DNA of 64,000 nt from Pochonia chlamydosporia 170 (taxonomy: Eukaryota > Ascomycota > Sordariomycetes > Hypocreales > Clavicipitaceae), in NCBI RefSeq assembly GCF_001653235.2, contig NC_035796.1, forward strand, positions 1,984,001 through 2,048,000, given 5' to 3'. Positions 35,427 through 46,643 of the stretch are shown in pieces. The notes under the pieces are model-generated. The model worked only from the letters and a program-made list of their open reading frames with translations, was not told the DNA's origin and did no database searches. Each line of letters starts with the position of its first letter. The stretch's first letter is position 1. Position numbers and translations under genes: made by a program.

Positions 35427-35547
35427 CAGTGGGGGGTCAAAAGTATTTAAACAAGGAAAGGTATCGCATATCACGTTATGTGCTAAGGCATATTGAGCTG
35501 TGTTAGTGTATACTTGGATATGTTTAAATACCTTTGACCACAGACTG
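35427..35547 (-). mobile_element. 121-bp inverted-repeat element, copy 2
   Basis: Starts CAGTGGGGGGTCAAAAG and ends CCACAGACTG, with TA at 35425-35426 and 35548-35549. Same length as copy 1 but opposite orientation. Left end and reverse-complemented right end agree at about 23 of 27 positions. Confidence 0.88.
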
Positions 35548-36267
35548 TACCTTCCTAGGTAGGTACTTGAGTAGCTGCCGCTTCAGCAGCGTCATCCCGA
35601 CACACCAGATCATGTTTGCACAAGGTATCGTCCGAGGCTCCTCTCGTCAAGTACAAACCCATCTTCACCCAACCTTGCAGGCGCATGATGCGGACAGCCA
35701 TGAACATGCAGTGCGACAGCCAAGGACTCTGGTGGCAAATCTGGAAAAACCAACAAGTGCAAGCAAGTCAATGCGAGTCAGGAGGCCAGTTGGCAGCTCG
35801 ATTTGATGTTTAAATGTTCTCCAATAACAACATTAAACTGCCTGCCAGAACATTGAACGCCTCGGCGTCCTGCTGCATGGAGATGAATGATTGCATTTGG
35901 CCTGCCCATTGCACGTATATGTCTTGACTTGGTGCGCCTGTCCGATCAAGCCTAAAGCAACCAGACATTGACGCTTACGGAATACACAGTGCTATAATAG
36001 GTCTGGTTGGCTGACGAGGATGTACCTGGGAACCCGGGTAGCTCTGCCAGGCACTTCTCAATCGCTACTTGTGATGAACACCTTGCGGCTTACAACTTTA
36101 AGGTGATGCTATTATTGATGCCCCGTTCTGAGCATGTCCCTCTACCGAATGGCCAACTTTGCTGGACTGCAATATGGCATTGCACTGTAAGAATTAATGG
36201 CCGTTTAGATCTATGGCGTCTGGTGGCTTAGTGGAATAGTCTGGTTATTACAAAGACATCTGTGCTG

Positions 36268-36388
36268 CAGTGGGGAGTCAGAAGTATTTAAACAGGGAAA
36301 GGTATCGCATATCGCGTTGTGTGCTGAGGCATATTAAGCTGTGTTAATGTATACTTGGATATGTTTAAATACATTGGACCACAGACTG
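36268..36388 (-). mobile_element. 121-bp inverted-repeat element, copy 3
   Basis: Same orientation as copy 2, about 720 bp further right. The right TA (36389-36390) is intact; the left flank reads TG instead of TA, a probable later change. Close in sequence to copy 2. Confidence 0.87.
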
Positions 36389-36450
36389 TAGATTAGAGCC
36401 TGCTCCTGATAGCTAGTGAGCTGCAAGAATGGGTGGAGCTGCTCTCGCGA

Positions 36451-36513
36451 TTTCTTTCTTTCTTTCTTCTTTCTTTTTTCTTTTTTCTGTTTTCTTTTTT
36501 CTTTTTTTTTTTG
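36451..36513 (+). repeat. Poly-pyrimidine microsatellite
   Basis: A run of TTTC and TTTTTTC units, almost pure C/T, lying just right of element copy 3. Confidence 0.9.
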
Positions 36514-36689
36514 GCCCGCGTTAGCTTCATCCCCTTTGCAATGGCGGTAGAAATGCATTTTATAATGAAAAAGTCTAATTATTTATAATACAAGTTTTCT
36601 AATTGAAGCCAACACGGAAGTTTACTTGTCTGGACTCACCCATATCCAACAGCACTTACCGCTAAGAATGTGAATGAAGATCCAATCCA

Positions 36690-37320
36690 CACCTCGTCAA
36701 CCCATTGACACTTGACACTTTGAACCCGGACGCATCCCTGCAACACGCACGGCGATTTGAGCCGCGTCCCGTACTAATAATAATAATCCTCCACCCAACA
36801 AGCAGCAAAAGACAGCTCGCGCACTCGTCTCTGCGGCGCCCGATGCACGCGGGTGCCGTTCCTAAAACCTAGTGCAGTAAAAGCTTCCTCTTATTCGCAC
36901 CCATGTCAGCAACCGCTTCCATATATTGATCCTTGAACATCGCATTAAAATACTCACCATCTATTTGGTACCTAGGCTGCGCTGGCGAGGACCAGGACTC
37001 ATAACAACTCCGAACTGCGTCAACCGCAGGAGGGATCGCAAAGACTAACCCCAACAACCCTATTATGGCTTCCGTGGACAACATGGCTGCGAGTGTTTAC
37101 GGGAAATTTAGATTAGAATCTGTGGAAAGGTAGTTTGTGCAATTGTACTTAAGTGTGTACATGTAGCCAGAAGGGATGATCGCGGGCTCAACCAGTTGCG
37201 CAGTGTCGAGGAATGCTCACAGAATAAAAGGCAAGCTTGCAGAAAGACGAGGAGCAGATGAGATGAGAACCATTTACAGAATCTGCGACCTCCTATATAT
37301 TAACAAACGGCCATGGCAGG
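36690..37320. repeat. Duplicated unit, copy B
   Basis: Partner of 34325-34945, with the same order of landmarks (see copy A). Both units end at a TATA-like CTATATAT followed by an ATG on the + strand. Similarity is patchy, which suggests an old duplication. Limits are approximate. Confidence 0.75.
36869..37084 (-). CDS. Small membrane-anchored protein, copy B
   Basis: 71 aa starting MLSTEAIIGLLGLVFAIPPA. It has a single hydrophobic helix (about residues 5-24) and then a polar tail (QPRYQIDGEYFNAMFKDQYM, ending NKRKLLLH). I do not recognise a family. The reason to call it a gene is conservation of the frame with copy A despite many nucleotide changes, including conservative replacements (Ile/Val, Leu/Val, Tyr/His, Ile/Val). 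The start codon context GCAGCCATG is shared with copy A. It lies in the accessory stretch between element copy 3 and decayed repeats. Confidence 0.5.
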   Translation of the reverse strand: MLSTEAIIGLLGLVFAIPPAVDAVRSCYESWSSPAQPRYQIDGEYFNAMFKDQYMEAVADMGANKRKLLLH

Positions 37321-39440
37321 ACCATGCTTGCCAGAGCCCATTCTAACTTGTTTAAGGAATATAACAGACCCCGGTCCAGCGTTGTTAAACCCATTTGAAA
37401 GTGTTAAAGAGGTTAACAAGATCTGGGAGTGCAAAAGGACGGGGAACTTCACAGAAGGGAATTTTGCTGCCCGCTCGGGCCGGCGTCTGGTCACTTCGCC
37501 TTGGCGTCAGACATTATCTAACAAGTCAACAGCCCGTCTCATCTTTGGCACACAATCGATGGATTGGCAGACACTTGAGTCCACTTCAGCAAAGTCGTCC
37601 TGCCTCGACATGTTCAAGGTATCGCCCGAATCAATTTACTTTGCAAGTACGACCTCATCTTGCTCGGCGTCAACGATTCTATTCAAGGGCACCGTAGCTT
37701 CTAAATGCAGTACGGAGGACGGAGTACATGTTGCCCAGTTGTTATTACTTTCGTGTGTGAGGGGCGTTTTTGGACAGGGGCCTGTTATGTTGTTTGGTGT
37801 AACATAGGTCAGAATTTTTACACACCAGGTACCTCAAATTCTCTACGAGCTTGTTACGTTTAACAGAGCTATTAGATGTATGATTCTGTGATTGTAAATA
37901 CAAAAAAATGATGTAAGAAGGCCTGTTTCATTGGAGAATCTGCCTGTTATATTGAAAAGATCGTCTAGATTTGAAAGATCTGCTGCACTGGAAACATCTG
38001 TTAGATTGGGGCGTCCGCCAGTTATGCTGAGGAGGATCTGTCTGTTACATTGGGAAGAACCTGCTGGATCAAGAAAGAAGAATCTGTTACATCGAGCTAT
38101 CTCCCATAGCTATACCACTACCATCTATCTGAAGTCCCTGGTGATCCCAATTCTTGATGGTTTGGAAGTCTCTGATAGTCCAGCTGTAAGGATGCTACGA
38201 CTTGAAGCACACGTCAAAGGAATATCGTGGGTTCAAGAGAGAGCGTAATTGAATTAGTGAGATACGTGGAAGGGAGGAAGGTATTATGAAAGGCTGTTAA
38301 AATCAAAGATCCAAATTCAAACGCGCTGCTAAATTCAAAGGTACTGCCACCTTCACAGGCATTGTTACATCGAAGACTCTATTAAGACGTCGCCAATGCC
38401 GAAAGACGATGTCTGGGCTTCGTTTAAGATAAAAATAAGCTAATCATCTGTATAAACAATCAAGGCCTTTCTGTAGAAACTCTACAATTAGGTGGCATAA
38501 TGGCATCATACTGTAACAGAAGACCTCTCCGTCCACCACCTAACAGGAGACCACATGCAGTCTTGAAAGCAGGCCCACACCAGAAAGCACACAGTAACAG
38601 CCCAACCACCAATTTCACATCAATGTAACAAGCGTTAGAGTACATGTCTGGAAGCTTCCATGTCCAGCAGTACGGAGCACAGACCTTTCAATGTGACTCA
38701 CAAGAACGCTGGTTGCGTTTCTCGACTCAACACGCTCAGAACGCCTCGCACTCTGCCTGTCAACAAGAGCTGCTCTAGACCTCCACGGGCCATTCTATCA
38801 AGTTATTCCAAGTCCCTTCAAGTGCCCTATAAAAAGGGCCATGTTCTCCTCCCTTGCCTAGTCAATCAATTCAAGTCGATATCGTTCAGTTGAATCATCT
38901 GTTGGCCTTCAACCTCCAAATCCGTGGTTATCTTGCGTTACTGTCGGATTACACAAGGCCAGGCATCAGATCTCTACTCGGTACGCACACGCACATCCGA
39001 TCGTGACCAAACACTCGTCTGAATGCTTGTCGACTCAATTTTATTATTTCAGGTTAGCTGACTTGCTGCGTCTGTCAGCGTCCCTACTACTTGTGACTGG
39101 TATGTTTTGCGGCCCAGCATTCGACTTGACACGCCCATGAACCCCACTACTTCAAAAATCAGGCGGACAAGAACATCACTCTCCCAGATTCTCCCAATTG
39201 CACACATTTCATACCCAAGTAATCCTGACATTGTATTCAGATGCCCTATATAAATTTATACTTATAGAGAGAAGGATTGTATATGCTGTTTCTCTACTTA
39301 TGCATGCCCCGCCATCCAAAAGCTCAGTCCCAAGCATTGAAAATAGCAAAAACTCCAAACATTTGTTCGTCGAATATTGTACAAGTCCCAACCAATTCGG
39401 GGTATATGGACTCCTTCTTATGTGCGGCCCCAGCCCCAGA
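37085..39440. other. Gene-poor region with decayed repeats
   Basis: 2.4 kb. A 164-codon plus-strand frame (37313-37807) starts with ATG just after a TATA-like word, but shows no domain and is not kept in copy A, so I do not call it. About 37920-38105 contains irregular tandem repeats. No other element is recognised. Confidence 0.45.
37920..38105 (+). repeat. Decayed short tandem repeats
   Basis: Around nine imperfect units of 17-24 bp of the general form CTGTTACATTGGGAAGATCTG, strongly diverged from one another. The frame over them (37931-38248) has no recognisable protein features. Confidence 0.6.
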
Positions 39441-41126
39441 CTACACTTCACCCCAGCTCCCCATCGGTCCATTGGAAGCGATAACTGACCCCGTGCCCAG
39501 CGAGCCGCCAATGTCCCAGTAATGCCTCGACGAGCAGCTACTTCTCCGCGCTGACCGTCTAGTGCTCTGGCTGGCGCAGCTGCTGTGGTGTCGCAACGCA
39601 ACCGGGCTGCTTGGTCCCACAGCCTTGAAAGACCGACGCTCTACCGGCCTCGTTCGAGCGATGAGAGGATGATGTTGACGGACGCGGGCCACCTTGGCTG
39701 CGGTGTCTTGTTGAGTTGACACGCCGTGATGTGAGGTGCCTGGAGGTGACGAGCTGCCCGACCGAGAGGCAAATCGTGAAACGAGGTAACGGAACACCAG
39801 CTTGATATCCAGACTCTTCTCCCACTCCTCTTTGGTGAAATCGCCGTCGGTCATGTCTACGTCATTACTGGAACTTTCGACCTTGTGTCTCCGTCCAGGG
39901 ATTCCGATGGGTTGCGAATGTTGATGCATCGTAGGTTGGAATTTAGGTTGAGAAGCTTGACTAGGTTGGCCAGGTTCGGTCATTGGGCTGATCACACCGG
40001 CATCGCTGGATTCAGGAATGACCGGGAGTCCAGCATACGGAAGAGACATGTGCTGCATTCGAGAATATGCCGAAAATGCTCCAGGATGCGGTGACAAGTG
40101 GTTCACAAGAAGGCCAAGCTCCCTGGACAGTCTCTCCAAAATCCGAATCTGCCACGAGGGCTCGTCCGCCGTGGTCAAGATCGGACGATTACCGTGCTGG
40201 GACGCCCGAGGAGTTGTTGACAGTGACTCTTCATATTCATCAGGAAGTTCCTCGCCCAAGAGAATCGACAGCATGTTGTCATCGATACCCAGGATATCCT
40301 TGACAACCGTACGTGTAATACGCGCCATGAACCCTTCTTGTTCCGTGTCCGGTTGAAATGCGTCCTCATCATGCCATGTCATATTATCCGTCTCCGCATC
40401 TGACGTACGCCGTGATCGTTGTATCGACACCAATGACTTGCGTCGTCGTCTAGTCTCCCGCTGGACTTCATCTAATAGAACCCTACTATGTTCTAGCCGC
40501 CATGCCTCGATTCGCTGTCTCTTTTCTTCTTCCTGGGTTTGAACTTGGTCCAGATCAACTTGGGTATGGTCAAAGCTGTCAAGCCTGCGACGAAATTTGC
40601 GGGGATTGAACTTCTCAAATTGGTATATCTGATCCTGGGCATCAGTACCAAACACGGGTCGATCGAGGCGGAACGAGCCTAGTCCATCATGAGCAGGGAA
40701 GACGGGAGCAGCTTGCTGACTGCCTCGCTGCGAAATGGGACTCAGACCAGGCACGGAACGAAATTCGGGAAGATGGCTGTCTAAGCTGTCTAACTCGGCA
40801 TCGTCGTCGACGGACTGATGGTCATCGATAGCTGACAAAACGGATGTCGACTGCCTGGCATTGGATGGTTCCTCGGATCTCGCTACAGTGTGTAAGCTGC
40901 CCAAGTCGCTCAGCCGTGACCGGCCAGGCGTCTCGAGAGAATGTTCGGATTCTGTGAGATATGATGTAGTTGTGACTTCAGTAGGGGGTGAGAATAGCAC
41001 CCATGTTTGTGAATCCTCAGGACGCCCCTCGGAAGCTGGCGGCAGTGCTGCAACGGCCTCATCTTCCGGAGCAGGCGGGCGAGTGGTCCGTTGCACCGGC
41101 TGGCGAGTTGGTTGCTGAAAGGCCAT
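39441..41126 (-). CDS. Conserved-looking fungal protein of unknown function
   Basis: A single frame of 561 aa from the ATG at 41126 (MAFQQPTRQPVQRTTRPPAP). The first 180 residues are disordered. A basic helical stretch follows at about 190-235, probably a coiled coil (QTQEEEKRQRIEAWRLEHSR). A likely folded segment follows at about 265-345 (FMARITRTVVKDILGIDDNM, then WQIRILERLSRELGLLVNHL). Near 430-445 is EEWEKSLDIKLVFRYLVSRF. The C-terminus ends in a compact WDIGGSLGTGSVI and GPMGSWGEV, which looks like a conserved motif. No signal peptide or membrane helix. I do not recognise the family and assign no function. Confidence 0.75.
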   Translation of the reverse strand: MAFQQPTRQPVQRTTRPPAPEDEAVAALPPASEGRPEDSQTWVLFSPPTEVTTTSYLTESEHSLETPGRSRLSDLGSLHTVARSEEPSNARQSTSVLSAIDDHQSVDDDAELDSLDSHLPEFRSVPGLSPISQRGSQQAAPVFPAHDGLGSFRLDRPVFGTDAQDQIYQFEKFNPRKFRRRLDSFDHTQVDLDQVQTQEEEKRQRIEAWRLEHSRVLLDEVQRETRRRRKSLVSIQRSRRTSDAETDNMTWHDEDAFQPDTEQEGFMARITRTVVKDILGIDDNMLSILLGEELPDEYEESLSTTPRASQHGNRPILTTADEPSWQIRILERLSRELGLLVNHLSPHPGAFSAYSRMQHMSLPYAGLPVIPESSDAGVISPMTEPGQPSQASQPKFQPTMHQHSQPIGIPGRRHKVESSSNDVDMTDGDFTKEEWEKSLDIKLVFRYLVSRFASRSGSSSPPGTSHHGVSTQQDTAAKVARVRQHHPLIARTRPVERRSFKAVGPSSPVALRHHSSCASQSTRRSARRSSCSSRHYWDIGGSLGTGSVIASNGPMGSWGEV

Positions 41127-44100
41127 GGTGTTGGTGGCCTACAATTGATGATGGCTTCCGCTGCAAAAGGTGATCTGACAGTTCGGTGTTGGAATGAATG
41201 ATGCGATAAGAGTGTTATCTGTCGAGCTGCAGCCAAGTGGCTCTCCGGATTCGGCAGAGTGGGACGTCAAGCGTGGTAGCGGAGTCAAAGGCTTGTATGA
41301 GAGAGGAGGTACGTAGAGGAGTCGGCGGGGAAGGCGTAGTAGAGAGCGAGCACCTCGAGTAGAGGATACTCCTCTAATGAAACGGTCAAGAGCGCGCAGG
41401 GAGCGTATCCAAAGTATTGACAGGATAGGAGAGAAAGGGAGAAAAGTTGGAAAGAAATCAGGGATGATGTGAGAGGGAAAGTCAAGCTGATAAACAACGA
41501 GGCGGGAGTGACGAAAGTGCAAAAGTGCAGCGGTGCATCAGATACGGTGAGTGCCAACTTTGAGAGTCTGGTACTTAGGTACAATAGTCCACTTTCAATG
41601 GCGCCCCAAGCGAAAGTATACTCCGCTTCGTCTCTGCTTGTACTGTACTTGACTTGTCTTGTCTTCGACGTTGTTTGACTTGGGAGTGGGCATGGATGGG
41701 CACTCGAACTTGATGGACCAGACATGGACACATCCATCGACCAGACTGGACCCAAACTGGGGGTTGGTTGGGGCATCTGGGACCTTGTGTGAGTTGCGGG
41801 AGGGGGGCTCTGCGCTGCTATTTGCTCTCTGGTGAAGCCGCCATTTGCTTTGTTGAGGGCGCCTGGTCATTTACGGGGCATCAGCGGTGCAGCTGCGGTG
41901 CATCCGCGCAAGTCTGGTGCAACAGACATGGAGCGCAAGTCGAAATTCGAATTGCGCACTCGCAGCGTCATCCACTTGGACTGGGACTTGAACTTGGACT
42001 CGGACTTGGTACCTGCTGGCAATCAACACCTGCTCAGCCCAGTTAGCACGGGCGATCTGAGGCAGACAAACGGTACAGTATTGACATCAAACATCTACCT
42101 AGTCTGGTACCTCGACTTTCTGTGAGCGGGGCACGCCTTGTCTGGTCAACTGGTACGAGCCAGTAGAGCCCGCTTGTGGCTCGCGTGCTCAATTGTTCAA
42201 TGCAAACCACAATGTCCAATTCTCAGACCAATTTTCCGTAATGATCATATCATTTCATCTGACATGGCATCGGCGGGATGTCGTCTAAGCCACACGATTA
42301 TCCTTCATCGCTCGAACCAGGTACCGGACCGTTGGCCTTGACTCGGTGACGTGTTCTGTGTTGGTACCACCACGTATTGTGCTCGCCTTTGTGCCAGTAG
42401 CAACCAGCCTGTCAGCCAGCCTTATTCCCTTCCAAAGTTATTGCAGTACCAATCCTTGATGTTGGCGTCTTTAGCTCTCTCCAGACTCTGTGCTACCAAT
42501 CCATCTGCCAGCCAGTGACGGTAAAACCAGGGTCTGTCCGCCCAAGACAAAGTCTCGCATTTCTGCGCAAGCGTGCAGCGACCTGCATTGCCGTCATGGA
42601 TTTCCTGGCACCTTCAACTCCTAACTAATTCCCTTCAATGTCGGGCCCAGACTTTCAACAGCCAGCTGATGTTCAATGATCCTGGACGCCCTTGCTTGTT
42701 TTGTTCGTGGGACCCGTGGGCGCCTGACACCATTCGCCCAGTATCTGACCAAGTGACGCGATCAAGGGCTGGTTCTTAGGTTGCTATCCGTCGCTCCCCG
42801 CTTGTCGTGTGGTCCTTTTTTTGGTCGCCATTGTTTCGGATGGAGTTCCGCTTGAGCAGGGTTCGACCTGGTACTTTGGGCTGTGGCACCATAAAGCAAT
42901 GACTCGAAATGCGAGTCCAACTTGTGGCATGCAATGTCTGGTTTTCGAGTTAATTGCCGCTTTGCTGCAATACTGTACTGCACGTTCTGAATAAATTGAC
43001 AACCAACTTGTCGTGCAGTATCAAGCATTTGAGGCTAGGCGTTCGGCGCCGTCCTTCTAACAAGGCGGAACTGATGGCACGTCCGAACAGCCCCGATATC
43101 GTCCATGGCATAACATGCAACTGCGAGAAAGTACCGGTCTGATCCAAGAGCCCTCGGGAACAAAAACGACTGCTTGGCGTATTCGCTTCGAATAGTGAAG
43201 AACGTCCTTGATATTCACTGCAGTATATGCATGCACCAGACATCGTGTCACACAGCACCTCCAATTTCGTCCAAACGACCCATCGGAAGTGGCGACATGT
43301 TGGTGTTATCAAAGATCGCCTATCGATATGACGCTATCCCCCGGAAATGCCACAGAGGGGCGGTCCGCTAACTTTGGAACTTCAAATCTGTGAGCTTGCG
43401 AATTCGGCACATTGCGCCAGTCCTTCCTCGACTCGAACAAATGCGCATGTTACACGTCGTCTGCTTAAAACCATTTAGGCTCCCTTGAAGCCCAAGAACA
43501 GAAACAGCCGTGCCTACTCTGGTTGCATACCTTCTGGATCTAATTGAAACATGCGTCCGTGGCGTCGCTGACCCTGCAAGTCTACCACCCGAGTTGATGC
43601 AACATGGTGGAGGGGCGGGCGATAAGCCTGTTGGACTGGCCGGACTGGCAGAACGCAATGACGTTCCTGGCCGTTCACGACTCGAGTCAAGAAATGAGGA
43701 CAATAGATGGTATTACGTAGGCAAAGATTAGTTTGCGAATGTGTTAAAATAACGCAACAGGGCAGTCGATTTTGTCCACTTTTCTAATGATGCTTGGCGC
43801 ATTTTGATAGTGTGACGAGTTGGTCATGTTGGAAGCTGGATGTCAAGGAGTTTGTTTGGTCAGGTGGTGTCTCCAGCCCCAGTCAGTCATAGACCTCGTA
43901 CTGCCGCAATGGCAGGCTCGGGCGACCGAGCTGATGGACTTTTTGATTCCTCACATCCTCGTCCAGCGGAGGTCAACAGTACTCAAAGCAAGCACTTGAG
44001 GAGACTGCACACCGCCTAATATAGCACATTGTGCAGCTATATCGTGCTATGTTAGTCCACCTTGGTTGTGGTCAAACATTGGGCCATAAGCTGCATGCAC

Positions 44101-44683
44101 TATAGGTCGTTTGCGGTCGTTCGAGTTATATAAGAATGGCTCGATAAGCGATATCAGCCAAATTTTAGGCTCAGGCTGAGGAGTTCCTTGCCATTGTCTT
44201 CTTGACTATCTCAAACATGACGAATGCGAGCATCATGCCACAGGCCTTCTGCGCAGGGCGAACAGGCCGTCGACCATTTGGATAAACAGGTTTCTTGTTA
44301 TCTTGTGGCACATCCTAATCAACGGGCAGGTATGGGTAGTCTTTCAAAGCCCAATACTTGACAATAGACAGATTCTTTGATAGAGATTACAGCAACAGGA
44401 TATCAACACCGCAGGAATACTGATACGACACAGCCCATTTCGGTATTCACGTTTCTCTACTCATCTCACTGTGCCTGGAGCTTAGAGGCATATTCAACTA
44501 GTCATACATGTGGCATGGGATGGTTAGCACAGATTTCACTACGCATCACACCTCATACAAATAAACCAATTGTGACGAATGCACTATTCTTTGAATTGCC
44601 AATTACGACCGCCTATCTGAAGAGGTCATTATCTGACATGCCAATTTGACGCCATCCTTAACCCATATGAACCAACAAACCCT
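41127..44683. other. Gene-free region
   Basis: 3.6 kb. The right-hand 500 bp of the neighbouring leftward gene's promoter is purine-rich on the + strand (about 41280-41480). Many short frames, none credible. No repeat or RNA gene found. GGTACC/TACCTAG words recur (about 41570, 42100). Confidence 0.45.
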
Positions 44684-45652
44684 TTAAGCGGAGAAAGCGT
44701 CGGGGAAACGGCGCAAGTTCTGCTCCAGAGAGCCGTGGTTGCTGAGGAACTGAACGTAAGCACCGTCGACCTTGACACGGCCGGCAGCCTTGCGCTCGAG
44801 GTACTCGTCGCGGCGGAGAGGAGTGAAACCCCAGTTCTTGGAGATAATGATCTTTTGGCGGCCAGGGAACTTGTACTGCGATCGTCGGAGAGCCTCAAGA
44901 GCGAGATGACGGTCTGTAGTAGGAAAGTGCATTAGTAAGAGTGGCAAAAAACCCAAGAGTCATAGATTACAAATGGAATATATGGAACATACTGGAGTCA
45001 CGAGTGCGGACGCTCATGATGATCTGGCCAATGTTGACACGGGCGACAGTGCCGTTGGGCTTGCCCCAGGCGCCACGCATACCGGTCTGCAGTCTATCGG
45101 CACCAGCGCACGACAACATCTTGTTGATACGGACGACGTGGAAGGGGTGAGCGCGGACACGCAGGTGGAAACCTTCCTTGCCGGAGTGCTTGACGAGGTA
45201 CTTGTTGGCGCAGATACGGGCGGCCTCGAGGGCCTCGGAGCTCAGCTGCTCATACTCGTTGGAGACGAGGTGAATGCAGAGAGGGAAGTCGTCGACGTTG
45301 GCACGCTTGCGGCCAAGATCAAAGATCTTGATCTTGGGGTCGGGTACACCGCGGTTGAAGCGGGACTTGGGGAACGGCTAGAAAGTATTTGAGTTAGCAA
45401 TTTGGTTCTGCTTTGTATCGATTCTGACGTGGTGAGATTTCCAAGGTGCAGAAGAAGCTTCATTATGCGTGGTTCCCTCACAATGTCCCCATGCCATGAC
45501 GCAAAGACGAAAAAAATATCCCCAGGAACCACCATGCATCAAAGTTTCGTTCGCAAGTCGGAAAAAAATCTCGGCAGCGGCGTAATAAAGTCGAAATATA
45601 GGCTCACCTTGTTCTTGCAGTATCGGTAGCAACGAGCAGGACGACGAGCCAT
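44684..45652 (-). CDS. RPL10: 60S ribosomal protein L10 (uL16)
   Basis: Exons 45652-45608 (15 codons, [15 protein letters not shown]), 45377-44993 and 44913-44684 encode 219 aa, close to the 221 aa of yeast. The sequence is nearly canonical throughout ([57 protein letters not shown]). uL16 sits near the peptidyl-transferase centre and joins late in 60S maturation. Introns are 230 and 79 nt; the first follows codon 15, a frequent place for ribosomal protein introns. It is transcribed divergently from RPL30. Confidence 0.98.
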
Positions 45653-46006
45653 CTTGTCGGATTTTACTGGTACTGTCCTAAAGTTGGTGATGTGTTTTGG
45701 GCAAGATGAGTCCGACGGGGAAGAACCAGACTGCCTCTCTTCACGGAATACGCACCACTTTGATTTCAAAGCAGCTTCTTGGTAAGCCGGAATGGTGCAT
45801 CTCGCCTAAACTCCGGGGGTTTAGGGCTGGCACCTTTGAAGTGGTGCGCTGTGATTGGTGGGTGTCTTCGAAGCCCTGGCCCCGCCGACTGTCTGTTCCA
45901 CAAGGGTCATGGGAAACACTCCAACTTTTTCGCAGACTTGGAACAACTCTCCATCACCAACAGTTCAAGTTTCTGTAGTGTCGCCCAGAGCCGATAATCA
46001 GTCAAG
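45653..46006. promoter_or_regulatory. Shared divergent promoter of RPL10 and RPL30
   Basis: 354 bp between the two start codons. CCTAAAC (45805-45811) and GTTTAGG (45819-45825) form an inverted repeat with a 7-nt spacer. The second arm extends into TTAGGGCT (45821-45828), the reverse of AGCCCTAA, which matches the Tbf1-type site known from ribosomal protein promoters of many ascomycetes. Co-regulation of the pair is inferred. Confidence 0.7.
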
Positions 46007-46643
46007 ATGGCCCCTCAAAAGAAGAACAAGAAGGATGCAAACTCCATCAATTCCAAACTTGCCCTCGTCATGAAGTCCGGAAAGGGTACGTTCGAATCCA
46101 ATTCTACTTGTTGGGGGCGAGAAGCATCATGATTTTTCAAGAGTCTAACAATGTTTTTGCAAACAGTCACTCTTGGCTACAAGTCTACCCTCAAGAGCTT
46201 GCGATCCGGCAAGGCCAAGCTGATCATCATCGCCGGCAACACTCCTCCTCTCCGCAAGAGTGAGCTCGAGTACTACTCCATGCTGTCCAAGGCTCCTATC
46301 CACCACTTCTCTGGCAACAACGTAAGTACACAGTTTTCTTTCAGTAATATGAATGAAACGCATCACAATAGTGATGTCTCGTTCGTCATATACTTCCGTA
46401 AATGACTATTTGCCATCTCCCTACGGAGCAGCAAAGTCTCTGCTAAGCGAGAAACATATTTCTTGCGCTCTACCCAGAGAAAAAGTCTTTCATCCAGACT
46501 TTGGAGGGTTCACTTTGGCTTACATAACTTTTTCCTTTAAACAGATTGAGCTCGGTACTGCTTGCGGTAAGCTCTTCCGCTGCTCTACCATGGCCATCCT
46601 CGACGCTGGTGATTCCGATATCCTCAGCGACCAGCAGGCTTAA
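46007..46643 (+). CDS. RPL30: 60S ribosomal protein L30 (eL30)
   Basis: Exons 46007-46085, 46167-46321 and 46545-46643 encode 110 aa (yeast 105). It reads canonically: [20 protein letters not shown], then [40 protein letters not shown] and ILDAGDSDI. eL30 is a kink-turn RNA-binding protein of the large subunit; in yeast it also controls splicing of its own transcript. The introns are 81 and 223 nt. The 223-nt second intron is long for this genome. Confidence 0.98.

Larger units (their letters stand above)
34698..36868. other. Accessory stretch between the two small ORFs
   Basis: Contains the rest of duplicated unit A, a degenerate tandem repeat (35141-35240), element copies 2 and 3, and a poly-pyrimidine tract (36451-36513). 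The frame at 34947-35450 (plus) runs through the tandem repeat and lacks any domain; I do not call it a gene. Confidence 0.5.

Noticed and set aside
34947..35450. 167-codon plus frame
   Set aside because: Runs through a degenerate tandem repeat and into an inverted-repeat element; no protein features.
37313..37807. 164-codon plus frame next to duplicated unit B
   Set aside because: ATG follows a TATA-like word, but the matching frame in unit A stops after about 21 codons and no protein similarity is visible.
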